Counted from the stretch's first letter, positions 1 through 5,577 are shown. The stretch: DNA of 5,790 nt from an uncultured Erysipelotrichaceae bacterium (GCA_937893225.1 CALBJM010000215.1:1-5790); one strand, 5' to 3'. The notes: generated by a model not told the origin, from the letters alone. A program made the numbers and translations.

Positions 1-61
1 TATTCCAATATTGAGTCTACAATTATCTTTCTAAGAATATAAAGCACGCGATGTACACAAA
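1..61 (+). other. Disrupted upstream RecG-like coding sequence
   Basis: This stretch should hold the middle of the RecG helicase core, but no single frame is open through it. The frame of the downstream RecG fragment has a TAA at 32-34. After that stop it reads EYKARDVHK directly into the ATG at 62, which fits RecG and shows that homology starts before the ATG. The segment at 10-21, read in the other frame starting at base 1, gives IEST, resembling the conserved 'CPxIEES' region of RecG. A proline codon at 5-7 lies back in the first frame. This suggests two compensating small indels. A sequencing or assembly error and a true frameshift mutation cannot be told apart from here. Confidence 0.5.
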
Positions 62-631
62 ATGTGCGAAACTTTGTCGAAAGTATTTCCTAGAGAAAAA
101 GTGGGTATGTTGCATGGAAAAATGCATGCGAATGAAAAAGAAATCATTATGCACGCATTTGCTGAAAACAAGATACAAATACTTGTTTCCACAACTGTTG
201 TTGAAGTAGGCATGAATGTCATCAATGCTACAGGCATGATCATTTATGATGCTGACCGCTTTGGTTTATCACAATTACACCAATTACGCGGAAGGATACA
301 AAGAGGAAATACACAAGGCAAGTGTTGGTTATTGACAGATAACAAAAGCCAAGATGTTTTGGATCGTTTAAATGTTCTTGTAAGAAGTAATGATGGATTT
401 GAAATAGCAAAAGAAGACCTACGGTTAAGAGGTGCTGGAGACATTTTAGGAACACGCCAATCGGGTGTGCCAGATCTAATTCTAGGTAATTTCGTAGAAG
501 ATGCGAAAATCATAGAAACCGCAAAAAAAGATGCTGAAAAAATTGTAGAGCATTCGGAAAATCCAGATTATGTGAGTATTCTTGAAAGCGTGCGCTTAGC
601 AAATCTAGAAAAAAGTACATATGTTGATTAG
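62..631 (+). CDS. recG: ATP-dependent DNA helicase RecG, C-terminal part
   Basis: RecG is a superfamily 2 DNA translocase that remodels stalled replication forks and branch-migrates Holliday junctions. The 189 residues seen here cover only the end of a protein that is usually about 680 residues. Visible are the VGMLHGKM segment (14-21), helicase motif V STTVVEVGMNV (43-53), the conserved DADRFGLSQLHQLRGR segment (63-78) with motif VI, and the RecG-specific TRG region with SNDGF, DLRLRG and GTRQSG (109-135). The C-terminal helical tail runs to residue 189. Motif VI reads GRIQRG rather than the common GRVGRG: both arginines are kept but the glycine is Gln. The motif V-proximal NVPNA reads NVINA. 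The ATG at 62 is an internal methionine, not a true start, because homologous sequence lies upstream, where the frame is interrupted. The stop overlaps the rnc ribosome binding site, suggesting an operon. The family call is secure; whether the full gene is intact is unknown. Confidence 0.88.
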   Translation: MCETLSKVFPREKVGMLHGKMHANEKEIIMHAFAENKIQILVSTTVVEVGMNVINATGMIIYDADRFGLSQLHQLRGRIQRGNTQGKCWLLTDNKSQDVLDRLNVLVRSNDGFEIAKEDLRLRGAGDILGTRQSGVPDLILGNFVEDAKIIETAKKDAEKIVEHSENPDYVSILESVRLANLEKSTYVD

Positions 632-636
632 GAGGT
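629..636 (+). promoter_or_regulatory. Ribosome binding site of rnc
   Basis: The sequence TAGGAGGT contains a near-perfect Shine-Dalgarno core (GGAGG, 631-635) ending 7 bases before GTG 643. It also includes the recG stop codon TAG. This placement fixes GTG 643 as the rnc start, since no ATG in the right frame and spacing is present, and it suggests translation of rnc is coupled to recG. Confidence 0.85.
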
Positions 637-642
637 AAAAAA

Positions 643-1317
643 GTGACAATTATTGATTGGTTGAATAATAGAGGTATTACAGTACAAAATACGGCAATGA
701 TACAACAAGCATTTATGCATAGTAGTTATGCACATGAACACCAACAATTTCATGATAATGAAAGACTTGAGTTCATGGGAGATGCAGTATTGCAGCTTTG
801 GAGTTCTAAAGCAATATGGCCTTTGCATATATCTGAAGGAAAAATGACAAGATTGAGAGCACAATTGGTTTGTGAAAAAGCATTGGCTATCTATGGCAGA
901 GAGTTGCATTTAAATGATTTTCTTTTACTTGGTGCAGGCGAAGAAAAAACAGGTGGCAGAGATAAAGATGCAATCATTGCAGATGCTTTTGAAGCGTTTC
1001 TTGGTGCCTTATTTTTAGATCAAGGTATGCAAGCAGTGGATAATATTCTCAATGATTGCATTACACCGCGCCTAAAACATCCAGAAGATGTTGGCATTAT
1101 TCATGACTATAAAAGTAAATTACAAGAATACGTACAAGCAGATAAAAAACGTACTGTGCAATATAAATTAATATCTGAATCTGGTCCTGCGAATGCTCCA
1201 GAATTTGTGATGAACTGTATTATGGACGATATTGTGTTAGGTACAGGTAAAGGTGTTTCAAAAAAGCAAGCTGAGCAGAATGCTGCGAAAGATGCTTTTG
1301 AAAAAATGGCAAAATAG
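643..1317 (+). CDS. rnc: Ribonuclease III
   Basis: RNase III is a cytoplasmic, Mg2+-dependent endonuclease that cuts double-stranded RNA, processing the 30S rRNA precursor and some mRNAs. The 224-residue length matches the bacterial minimal type. The signature helix NERLEFMGDAVLQ lies at 39-51 and holds metal-binding E43 and D47. The second catalytic segment DAIIADAFEAFLGA (109-122) supplies D114 and E117, so the full acidic set is present. A double-stranded-RNA-binding domain follows from about 155 to 224, starting DYKSKLQEYVQ and ending in the typical GKGVSKKQAEQNAAKDAF helix. The start is GTG, supported by the GGAGG site 7 bases upstream. The gene follows recG by 11 bases and is followed by the galactokinase-like gene after 15 bases. 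In many Firmicutes plsX and acpP precede rnc and smc follows it; none is seen here. No key residue is missing. Confidence 0.97.
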   Translation: MTIIDWLNNRGITVQNTAMIQQAFMHSSYAHEHQQFHDNERLEFMGDAVLQLWSSKAIWPLHISEGKMTRLRAQLVCEKALAIYGRELHLNDFLLLGAGEEKTGGRDKDAIIADAFEAFLGALFLDQGMQAVDNILNDCITPRLKHPEDVGIIHDYKSKLQEYVQADKKRTVQYKLISESGPANAPEFVMNCIMDDIVLGTGKGVSKKQAEQNAAKDAFEKMAK

Positions 1318-1320
1318 CCA

Positions 1321-1325
1321 AGGAG
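1321..1325 (+). promoter_or_regulatory. Ribosome binding site of the galactokinase-family gene
   Basis: AGGAG lies 7 bases before ATG 1333 and just after the rnc stop. It supports the chosen start and an operon with rnc. No promoter-like sequence fits in the 15-base gap. Confidence 0.75.
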
Positions 1326-1332
1326 ATATCAT

Positions 1333-2607
1333 ATGAAAATTTCACAACTTATGCAAAGCGTACAAGAAGGGAATTTTGATGAAAAATTCATTTCTTTGTA
1401 TGGCGAAGAGGCACTTGATTCACAAAGAAAAAGATATGTTTCGATTCTTGAAAAAGCAAAAGAAGCATATGGCGATCAAGATGCACATGTTTTTTCTGCC
1501 CCTGGTAGAACAGAGGTAGGTGGAAACCACACAGACCATCAATTAGGAAAAGTACTTGCTGCTTCGTTGAATCTTGATGTAGTGGCATGTGTCATTCCTA
1601 CAGAAGATTCTATTGTGACGTATCGCTCTGCAGGATATACAGTACAGCCAGTAGATGTAAAAGATATTACAATTCATCCAGAAGAAAAAAATACGACAGA
1701 AGCTTTGATACGTGGTGTAGCTGCTGGTTTATGTGCAAGAGGATATCAAGCAGGTGGTTTTCAGTGTTATGCGGAAAGTGATGTTATCAATGGTGGTGGT
1801 ATGTCTTCTTCTGCTGCATTTGAAGTCCTTTTAGGAACGATTCAAAATGTTTTGTATAATGCTTCTAAGGTAAGTGCTACAGATATCGCAAAGATTGGAC
1901 AATTTGCTGAAAACAAGTATTTTATGAAAGCAAGTGGCTTATTAGATCAAATGGCATGTTCTGTAGGCTCTTTTGCAGCAATGGATTTCAAAGATCCTGA
2001 AAATCCTGTCGTAGAAAAAGTTCCTTTTGATCCATCTGATTATGGTTATAATCTTATTATTACGGATGTAAAAGCATCTCATGCAGACCTAAGTGATGCG
2101 TATTCTGAAGTGCCAGCTGAAATGAAGGCTGCCGCAAATGTATTGGGTCATGAAGTACTTGGAGAAAGTACATTGGAAGAATTGTTAGCGCATGTTCAAG
2201 AAATTCGCAATCAATGTGGAGACCGTGCTTTCTTACGTGCATATCATTTTGTATGTGAAACAAAAAGAGCGCAAGAAGAAGCAGATGCTTTGAAAGCAAA
2301 AGATATCCAAACATTCTTAAAACTTGTTAGAGAATCTGGACATTCTTCTTGGATGTATCTCCAAAATATTTCTGTGCCTACGACACCTAAGTCTCAAGCA
2401 GTGGCTATTGGTTTAGCACTCAGCGAAGCTGTTATAGGTGAAGATGGTGCGTATCGCGTACACGGCGGTGGTTTTGCGGGGACGATTCAAGCCTTTGTAA
2501 AAGAAGAAACAACGCCACACTTTATTGAAACTATGGAATCTGCTTTTGGTAAAGGTTGTTGTTATATACTTCGTATTCGTAATGTAGGTGGTATTCAAGT
2601 TGCATAA
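1333..2607 (+). CDS. galK: Galactokinase-family GHMP kinase
   Basis: This is a GHMP-superfamily sugar kinase, most like galactokinase, which phosphorylates galactose at C1 with ATP as the first step of the Leloir pathway. Three family motifs are visible. The N-terminal sugar-binding motif is PGRTEVGGNHTDHQ at 57-70. The ATP-binding glycine/serine loop is NGGGMSSSAA at 153-162. The C-terminal motif is VHGGGFAGT at 376-384. GLLDQ at 202-206 carries the likely catalytic Asp (D205). At 424 residues it is about 40 longer than E. coli GalK, mostly through about 30 extra residues before the first motif. The sugar motif is divergent: classical GalK reads GEHTDY, while here it is GGNHTDH, keeping His and Asp but with Asn for Glu and His for Tyr. 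Similar forms are annotated as galactokinase in other Firmicutes, so this is probably a subfamily, but substrate is inferred. No galT, galE or transporter lies nearby. It follows rnc by 15 bases and ends at a strong terminator. Confidence 0.85.
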   Translation: MKISQLMQSVQEGNFDEKFISLYGEEALDSQRKRYVSILEKAKEAYGDQDAHVFSAPGRTEVGGNHTDHQLGKVLAASLNLDVVACVIPTEDSIVTYRSAGYTVQPVDVKDITIHPEEKNTTEALIRGVAAGLCARGYQAGGFQCYAESDVINGGGMSSSAAFEVLLGTIQNVLYNASKVSATDIAKIGQFAENKYFMKASGLLDQMACSVGSFAAMDFKDPENPVVEKVPFDPSDYGYNLIITDVKASHADLSDAYSEVPAEMKAAANVLGHEVLGESTLEELLAHVQEIRNQCGDRAFLRAYHFVCETKRAQEEADALKAKDIQTFLKLVRESGHSSWMYLQNISVPTTPKSQAVAIGLALSEAVIGEDGAYRVHGGGFAGTIQAFVKEETTPHFIETMESAFGKGCCYILRIRNVGGIQVA

Positions 2608-2610
2608 TCT

Positions 2611-2640
2611 ATGCAGAGAGAAATCTCTGCATTTTTTTTT
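2611..2640 (+). terminator. Intrinsic terminator after the recG-rnc-galK block
   Basis: A perfect 9-bp stem (ATGCAGAGA, 2611-2619, with TCTCTGCAT, 2624-2632) closes on a GAAA tetraloop and runs directly into a T-run (2632-2640). It starts 4 bases after the galactokinase stop, so it ends that transcript and separates it from the pilus genes. Confidence 0.95.
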
Positions 2641-2688
2641 GGGATTTTATAAAAAACATGGGAATAGTAGTAGTGAAGGGACAAACAG

Positions 2689-2693
2689 AAAGG
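2689..2693 (+). promoter_or_regulatory. Ribosome binding site that fixes the pilin start
   Basis: AAAGG lies 6 bases before ATG 2700. An in-frame ATG at 2658 would add 14 residues (MGIVVVKGQTERNI) ahead of the lysine-rich signal peptide and has no such site, so 2700 is preferred. I see no convincing promoter between the terminator and this site: TATAAA at 2648-2653 has no good -35 at the right distance. Confidence 0.65.
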
Positions 2694-2699
2694 AATATT

Positions 2700-4253
2700 A
2701 TGAAAAAATTTAAAAGCATCATTTTATCTTTATTTACACTCATTCTTTGTTTTACTTCACTTCAATATGTTCATGCAGAAGAAACATATACAATTTCTTT
2801 GCGGAATGATTCATTGCATACATATAATGTGTATCAAATCTTCACTGGAGAATCTGCAACAAAAAATGGGCAACCGATTCTTGCAAATATCAAATGGGGA
2901 AGTAATGCAAAGCTTGATTCTACACATGTTCTCAAAAGAAACGTAGGTATTGACATTGAAAATAAGTTTAGTGAAATGCAAAAAATAACAAATGAATCAG
3001 ATAGACGTAATGCAGTTTTGGAATATGTTGATCTACAATCTACACCGCAAACAGTCAAAAAAAATGCATCGATTCAGGTGGAAGCAGGTTACTATTTGAT
3101 TCAAGACACTACGCAATTAAGTAATTCTGCAGATGCAAAATCAGCATCGATTCTCGCTATCGTAAATCAAGATTTACAAATTGATCCAAAGATTTGTACA
3201 CCAACTATTGAAACATTTGTATTTGATAATGAAGATAACACATGGGGTAAATCGGCAGATCATGCAATCAATGAAACATTTCAAATCAAAACATCTATTC
3301 AATTCCCAGATGATATCGATATGGATGCGTACAATCACTACTATCTACAAGTAAATTCAGAATGGAACAAAGGTCTGACACTTGAAGAAGAAGCTTATGT
3401 TCAAACTACGCAAAAAGGCACACAAGTAGCAACGACAGGGCGTCCAAATTCTACGCTATATGATTGGAGCGATGGACCAAATCAAGCACAATTGACTTGG
3501 AATGATCTCAAAGTAGAACTCAAAAAAATGCAAGGTGGTAAAGTGGAAATCGTTTGGAATGCACATTTAAATGAAAATGCACCAACAACAAATGTTTCCA
3601 TCAATAACATGTCTACTTCTACATTTAAAAGTACAATTTCATTTTCCAATGATCCTGATAAAACATATGATAAAGCACCAGAAGATTGTGTATCTAAGAT
3701 CCAGTCTAATACAGTAAATATGTTTTCTTATGAAATTCAAAATGTATCTTATGCAAATGAAATTAAAAAGGAAAATTTATTAAGCGGTATCGGATTTAAA
3801 CTCTATGCACAAGATGGTGTTACTGAAATCCCAATGTATTTGCACAATGGAAATTATTATCCAATTGGTTGCATGGAAGATTGGTGGGAAGATACAGAGG
3901 CTTTAGGACCTAACGAATTACTTGCTGATAAATCTACTGCTTCTTTTTTGATCAAAGGATTAGATGTTGGCACATATTATCTAAAAGAAACAACTACGCC
4001 AAATGGATATAACACTTTAGATCCAATTCGACTAGAAATTCGTGCAGCTCATGCGTTAAATCAATCTGCAGTCAATGTAGAACTACATGAAGTATTTAAT
4101 GGTGCAGAAGGTAATGTGAACAATATCATTTCTCGCTCTGGTATCACATTGCCAAATACAGGCGGTATTGGGACGGCATTGTTCTATGCTTGCGGTAGTT
4201 TGTTGATCGTATGCGCAGCTCTCATGTATCGGAAAAATCACACTTCAAATTAA
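2700..4253 (+). CDS. LPXTG-anchored isopeptide-type fimbrial (pilin) protein
   Basis: This is a secreted pilus shaft subunit or similar surface protein, 517 residues. A signal peptide (1-26, MKKFK, a hydrophobic core, then VHA before EE) leads to export. The first domain (about 27-163) has family landmarks HTYNVYQIFTGE (40-51) and NIKWG (63-67). A fimbrial D2-type domain (about 165-335) has TWGKSADHAINET (181-193), LNENAP (290-295) and SFSNDP (314-319). A CnaB/SpaA-like domain (about 340-482) has LSGIGFKLY (361-369) and the E-box YYLKETTTPNGY (426-437, E430). LPNTG (484-488), a membrane helix and RKN form the cell-wall sorting signal. K164 in IDPK is the best candidate for the lysine joined by the sortase. 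The usual isopeptide Lys and Asn appear replaced in the D2 and C-terminal domains, and C166, C330 and C391 are unusual for such pilins. It is paired with the overlapping class C sortase. Backbone versus minor pilin is not settled, although no second pilin is in view. Confidence 0.88.
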   Translation: MKKFKSIILSLFTLILCFTSLQYVHAEETYTISLRNDSLHTYNVYQIFTGESATKNGQPILANIKWGSNAKLDSTHVLKRNVGIDIENKFSEMQKITNESDRRNAVLEYVDLQSTPQTVKKNASIQVEAGYYLIQDTTQLSNSADAKSASILAIVNQDLQIDPKICTPTIETFVFDNEDNTWGKSADHAINETFQIKTSIQFPDDIDMDAYNHYYLQVNSEWNKGLTLEEEAYVQTTQKGTQVATTGRPNSTLYDWSDGPNQAQLTWNDLKVELKKMQGGKVEIVWNAHLNENAPTTNVSINNMSTSTFKSTISFSNDPDKTYDKAPEDCVSKIQSNTVNMFSYEIQNVSYANEIKKENLLSGIGFKLYAQDGVTEIPMYLHNGNYYPIGCMEDWWEDTEALGPNELLADKSTASFLIKGLDVGTYYLKETTTPNGYNTLDPIRLEIRAAHALNQSAVNVELHEVFNGAEGNVNNIISRSGITLPNTGGIGTALFYACGSLLIVCAALMYRKNHTSN

Positions 4254-5023
4254 GTGTTGTATTGGGAATGGTTGGCATCTCACTGTTCCTTTATCCAATC
4301 ATTTCCCGATACTTCAACTATCTTCATGAATCCAATACAATTGCAACGTACACGAAAAACATTTCTACGATACGTAAAAGTCAGCAAGAAGAATTTCTTG
4401 ATGAAGCATATGCATATAATGCATTTTTAAAGCAACGATCAACGCATATTGCAGAATTGAGCCAAGAAGAATATGCAGAATATGAAAGATTATTAAATAC
4501 TGGAGAAGATGGTATCATGGGATATATTGATATAGCAGAAATCAACTTACGGTTACCAATCTATCATGGCGTGAGTACATCTTCTTTATCAAAAGGTGTT
4601 GGACATTTTCCTGGTTCTTCTTTACCTGTTGGTGGAGAAAGTACGCATGCGGTTTTATCTGCACATGCAGGTTCTCCTAATGCACAATTGTTTTCCAAAC
4701 TACATGAATTACGTGAAGGAAGTCGTTTTAAGATCTATGTATATCAAAAAGTATTGACCTATGAAGTTACTTCCATTGTCGTAAAAAAGCCTGCGGATAC
4801 AGAATTCTTAATGATTTTAGATGGGGAAGATCTATGTACTTTAACAACATGTACGCCAAAAGGCATCAATTCTGATCGCTTATGCGTAACTGCAAAAAGG
4901 GTGGAAGATGCAAAGAATCCAGTATGGGAAAATGCAATCACCAACATATCGTATATACCTTGTATTGTATGTCTTGTTTTTTACTTCTTATTTTATGTGT
5001 ATGTTTTAATTTGTGTGGCTTAA
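4211..5023 (+). CDS. srtC: Class C sortase (pilin polymerase)
   Basis: Class C sortases are membrane-bound transpeptidases that cut the LPXTG-type signal of pilins and join the threonine to a lysine of the next subunit. This 270-residue protein has an N-terminal membrane helix (about 13-32), the family segment GIMGYIDIAEINLRLPIYHG (101-120), catalytic H152 in AVLSAHAG, catalytic C214 in TLTTCTPKGIN and R223 in DRLCV. A second hydrophobic helix at the C-terminus (about 246-270) is typical of class C. Deviations are SAHAG where SGHRG or SAHRG is common, and CTPKGIN where CTPYGIN is common. The DP[FWY] lid motif of many pilin sortases is not visible between 60 and 100. The start at 4211 overlaps the pilin gene by 43 bases and lacks a clear ribosome binding site, so translation is probably coupled to the pilin. 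The next in-frame ATG (4268) would cut into the membrane helix. The adjacent pilin is the evident substrate. Confidence 0.95.
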   Translation: MRSSHVSEKSHFKLSVVLGMVGISLFLYPIISRYFNYLHESNTIATYTKNISTIRKSQQEEFLDEAYAYNAFLKQRSTHIAELSQEEYAEYERLLNTGEDGIMGYIDIAEINLRLPIYHGVSTSSLSKGVGHFPGSSLPVGGESTHAVLSAHAGSPNAQLFSKLHELREGSRFKIYVYQKVLTYEVTSIVVKKPADTEFLMILDGEDLCTLTTCTPKGINSDRLCVTAKRVEDAKNPVWENAITNISYIPCIVCLVFYFLFYVYVLICVA

Positions 5024-5047
5024 AAAATGTAATATTAAATTAAGCAA

Positions 5048-5180
5048 GTACGCGTTAGAAGAGACTACATTTAAAATGTACGTGTTTTAGTGCGTATTTG
5101 CTTTTATAGTGTTGGATATGTTTATGCGTATTTCTAATAGGCAAAGAGAAGGTTTACTTATTTTACGGGAAAGTACGTGT
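5048..5180 (+). repeat. Three dispersed GTACGYGT motifs
   Basis: GTACGCGT (5048-5055), GTACGTGT (5078-5085) and GTACGTGT (5173-5180) occur in the gene-free stretch, on the same strand. They could be binding sites of a regulator, such as the small helix-turn-helix protein just downstream. The spacing (30 and 95 bases) is not regular, and an 8-base motif can recur by chance, so the role is open. Confidence 0.35.
5066..5080. promoter_or_regulatory. Operator-like palindrome
   Basis: TACATTT and AAATGTA form perfect 7-base inverted arms around a single A (5073). The size and symmetry suit a dimeric repressor site. It lies 43 bases after the sortase stop and overlaps the second GTACGTGT copy. It is AT-rich, so chance origin is possible. 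Confidence 0.35.
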
Positions 5181-5188
5181 AATGTTAA

Positions 5189-5209
5189 CGATTATGTTTT
5201 TTGTAATCG
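5189..5209 (+). other. Small hairpin, possible weak terminator or operator
   Basis: CGATTA (5189-5194) pairs with TAATCG (5204-5209) over a 9-base T-rich loop and is followed by GTTTTAGG. The stem is short and the T-run weak, so it is a poor terminator. It could mark the end of the pilus transcript or be a regulatory site just upstream of the promoter. Confidence 0.3.
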
Positions 5210-5220
5210 GTTTTAGGATT

Positions 5221-5247
5221 TTGTTAAATTAGAGTTGATGGTATAAT
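5221..5247 (+). promoter_or_regulatory. Extended -10 promoter of the helix-turn-helix gene
   Basis: A consensus -10 TATAAT (5242-5247) is preceded by TGG (5239-5241), giving a full extended -10 element. The best -35 match is TTGTTA (5221-5226) at a short 15-base spacing; extended -10 promoters tolerate a poor -35. Transcription would start about 6-8 bases after 5247, that is at or beside the ATG at 5254. Confidence 0.7.
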
Positions 5248-5253
5248 AAGGCT

Positions 5254-5577
5254 ATGAATAAAAAAGAAAAATGGCAAGCATTTAAGGCTAGTTGTCGCGT
5301 ATATAAGAGTGAAAAAGAAACATTGTCTTTATATCATACTAATGGACAAGGGGATGATGTTTTTTATTCCTTTTTACAAGATGATGTAGACTTTGTTGAA
5401 GATACATTTTGTATAATTGAGGATAAGTGTGGTACAAGTGCGAAAGTAATGATTTGGCTATTATGTGTTGAAGGAAAAACACAGATTGAAATTGCTGAAA
5501 AGTATGGTTTAACGCGTCGTGCATTACAAGTCGCATTATATAAATGGATTGATGAGGTGTTTGAAGATGACATGTAA
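5254..5577 (+). CDS. Small helix-turn-helix protein (sigma-70 region 4 / phage regulator-like)
   Basis: I do not recognise a named family member. The 107-residue protein has a C-terminal helix-turn-helix, TQIEIAEKYGLTRRALQV (76-93), preceded by KVMIWLLCVEG (64-74) and followed by YKWIDEVF (96-103). This pattern resembles sigma-70 region 4 and ArpU- or RinA-like regulators of phages and integrative elements. The N-terminal part (1-60) is charged, with FKASCRVYK at 10-18 and an acidic stretch at 43-50, and has no membrane segment. The start is constrained: an in-frame TGA lies at 5236-5238 and ATG 5254 is the first start after it. No proper ribosome binding site precedes it, since AAGG ends only 2 bases before the ATG, so the mRNA may be leaderless. 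The stop lies within the next gene, overlapping it by 11 bases. Role as a DNA-binding regulator is inferred from the helix-turn-helix only. Confidence 0.75.
   Translation: MNKKEKWQAFKASCRVYKSEKETLSLYHTNGQGDDVFYSFLQDDVDFVEDTFCIIEDKCGTSAKVMIWLLCVEGKTQIEIAEKYGLTRRALQVALYKWIDEVFEDDM
5554..5557 (+). promoter_or_regulatory. Ribosome binding site of the last gene
   Basis: GAGG within TGAGGTG lies 9 bases before ATG 5567, inside the end of the helix-turn-helix gene. It supports 5567 as a real start, in contrast to the preceding gene, which lacks such a site. Confidence 0.55.

Larger units (their letters stand above)
5024..5253. other. Gene-free regulatory stretch after the sortase gene
   Basis: No plausible gene is seen in these 230 bases on either strand. 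They hold a 15-base palindrome, three GTACGYGT copies, a pair of TGCGTATTT direct repeats (5091-5099, 5125-5133), a small hairpin and an extended -10 promoter, each listed separately. No convincing strong terminator follows the sortase gene, so read-through into the next genes is possible. Confidence 0.7.

Noticed and set aside
1388..1588. Open frames on the - strand inside the galactokinase gene, and similar ones inside recG, rnc, the pilin and the helix-turn-helix gene
   Set aside because: They lie wholly within well-supported + strand genes, give low-complexity proteins without motifs, and have no start signals of note.
1587..1781. 64-residue + strand frame inside the galactokinase gene
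   Set aside because: It is an out-of-frame shadow within a conserved coding region, rich in Ser, Arg and Cys, with no recognisable domain.
2648..2653. TATAAA as -10 box of the pilin gene
   Set aside because: A -35 at the right distance would fall in the terminator stem and T-run and does not match TTGACA.
2658..2699. Longer pilin start at ATG 2658
   Set aside because: It lacks a ribosome binding site and would put 14 residues ahead of a clear lysine-rich signal peptide; ATG 2700 has AAAGG at good spacing.
5048..5180. CRISPR-like or iteron array
   Set aside because: The motifs are 8 bases long and irregularly spaced, with no repeat-spacer order and no replication or Cas gene nearby.
5189..5214. 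Strong terminator for the sortase gene
   Set aside because: The 6-bp stem has a 9-base loop and only four T's after it, too weak to call as a terminator; listed only as a small hairpin.
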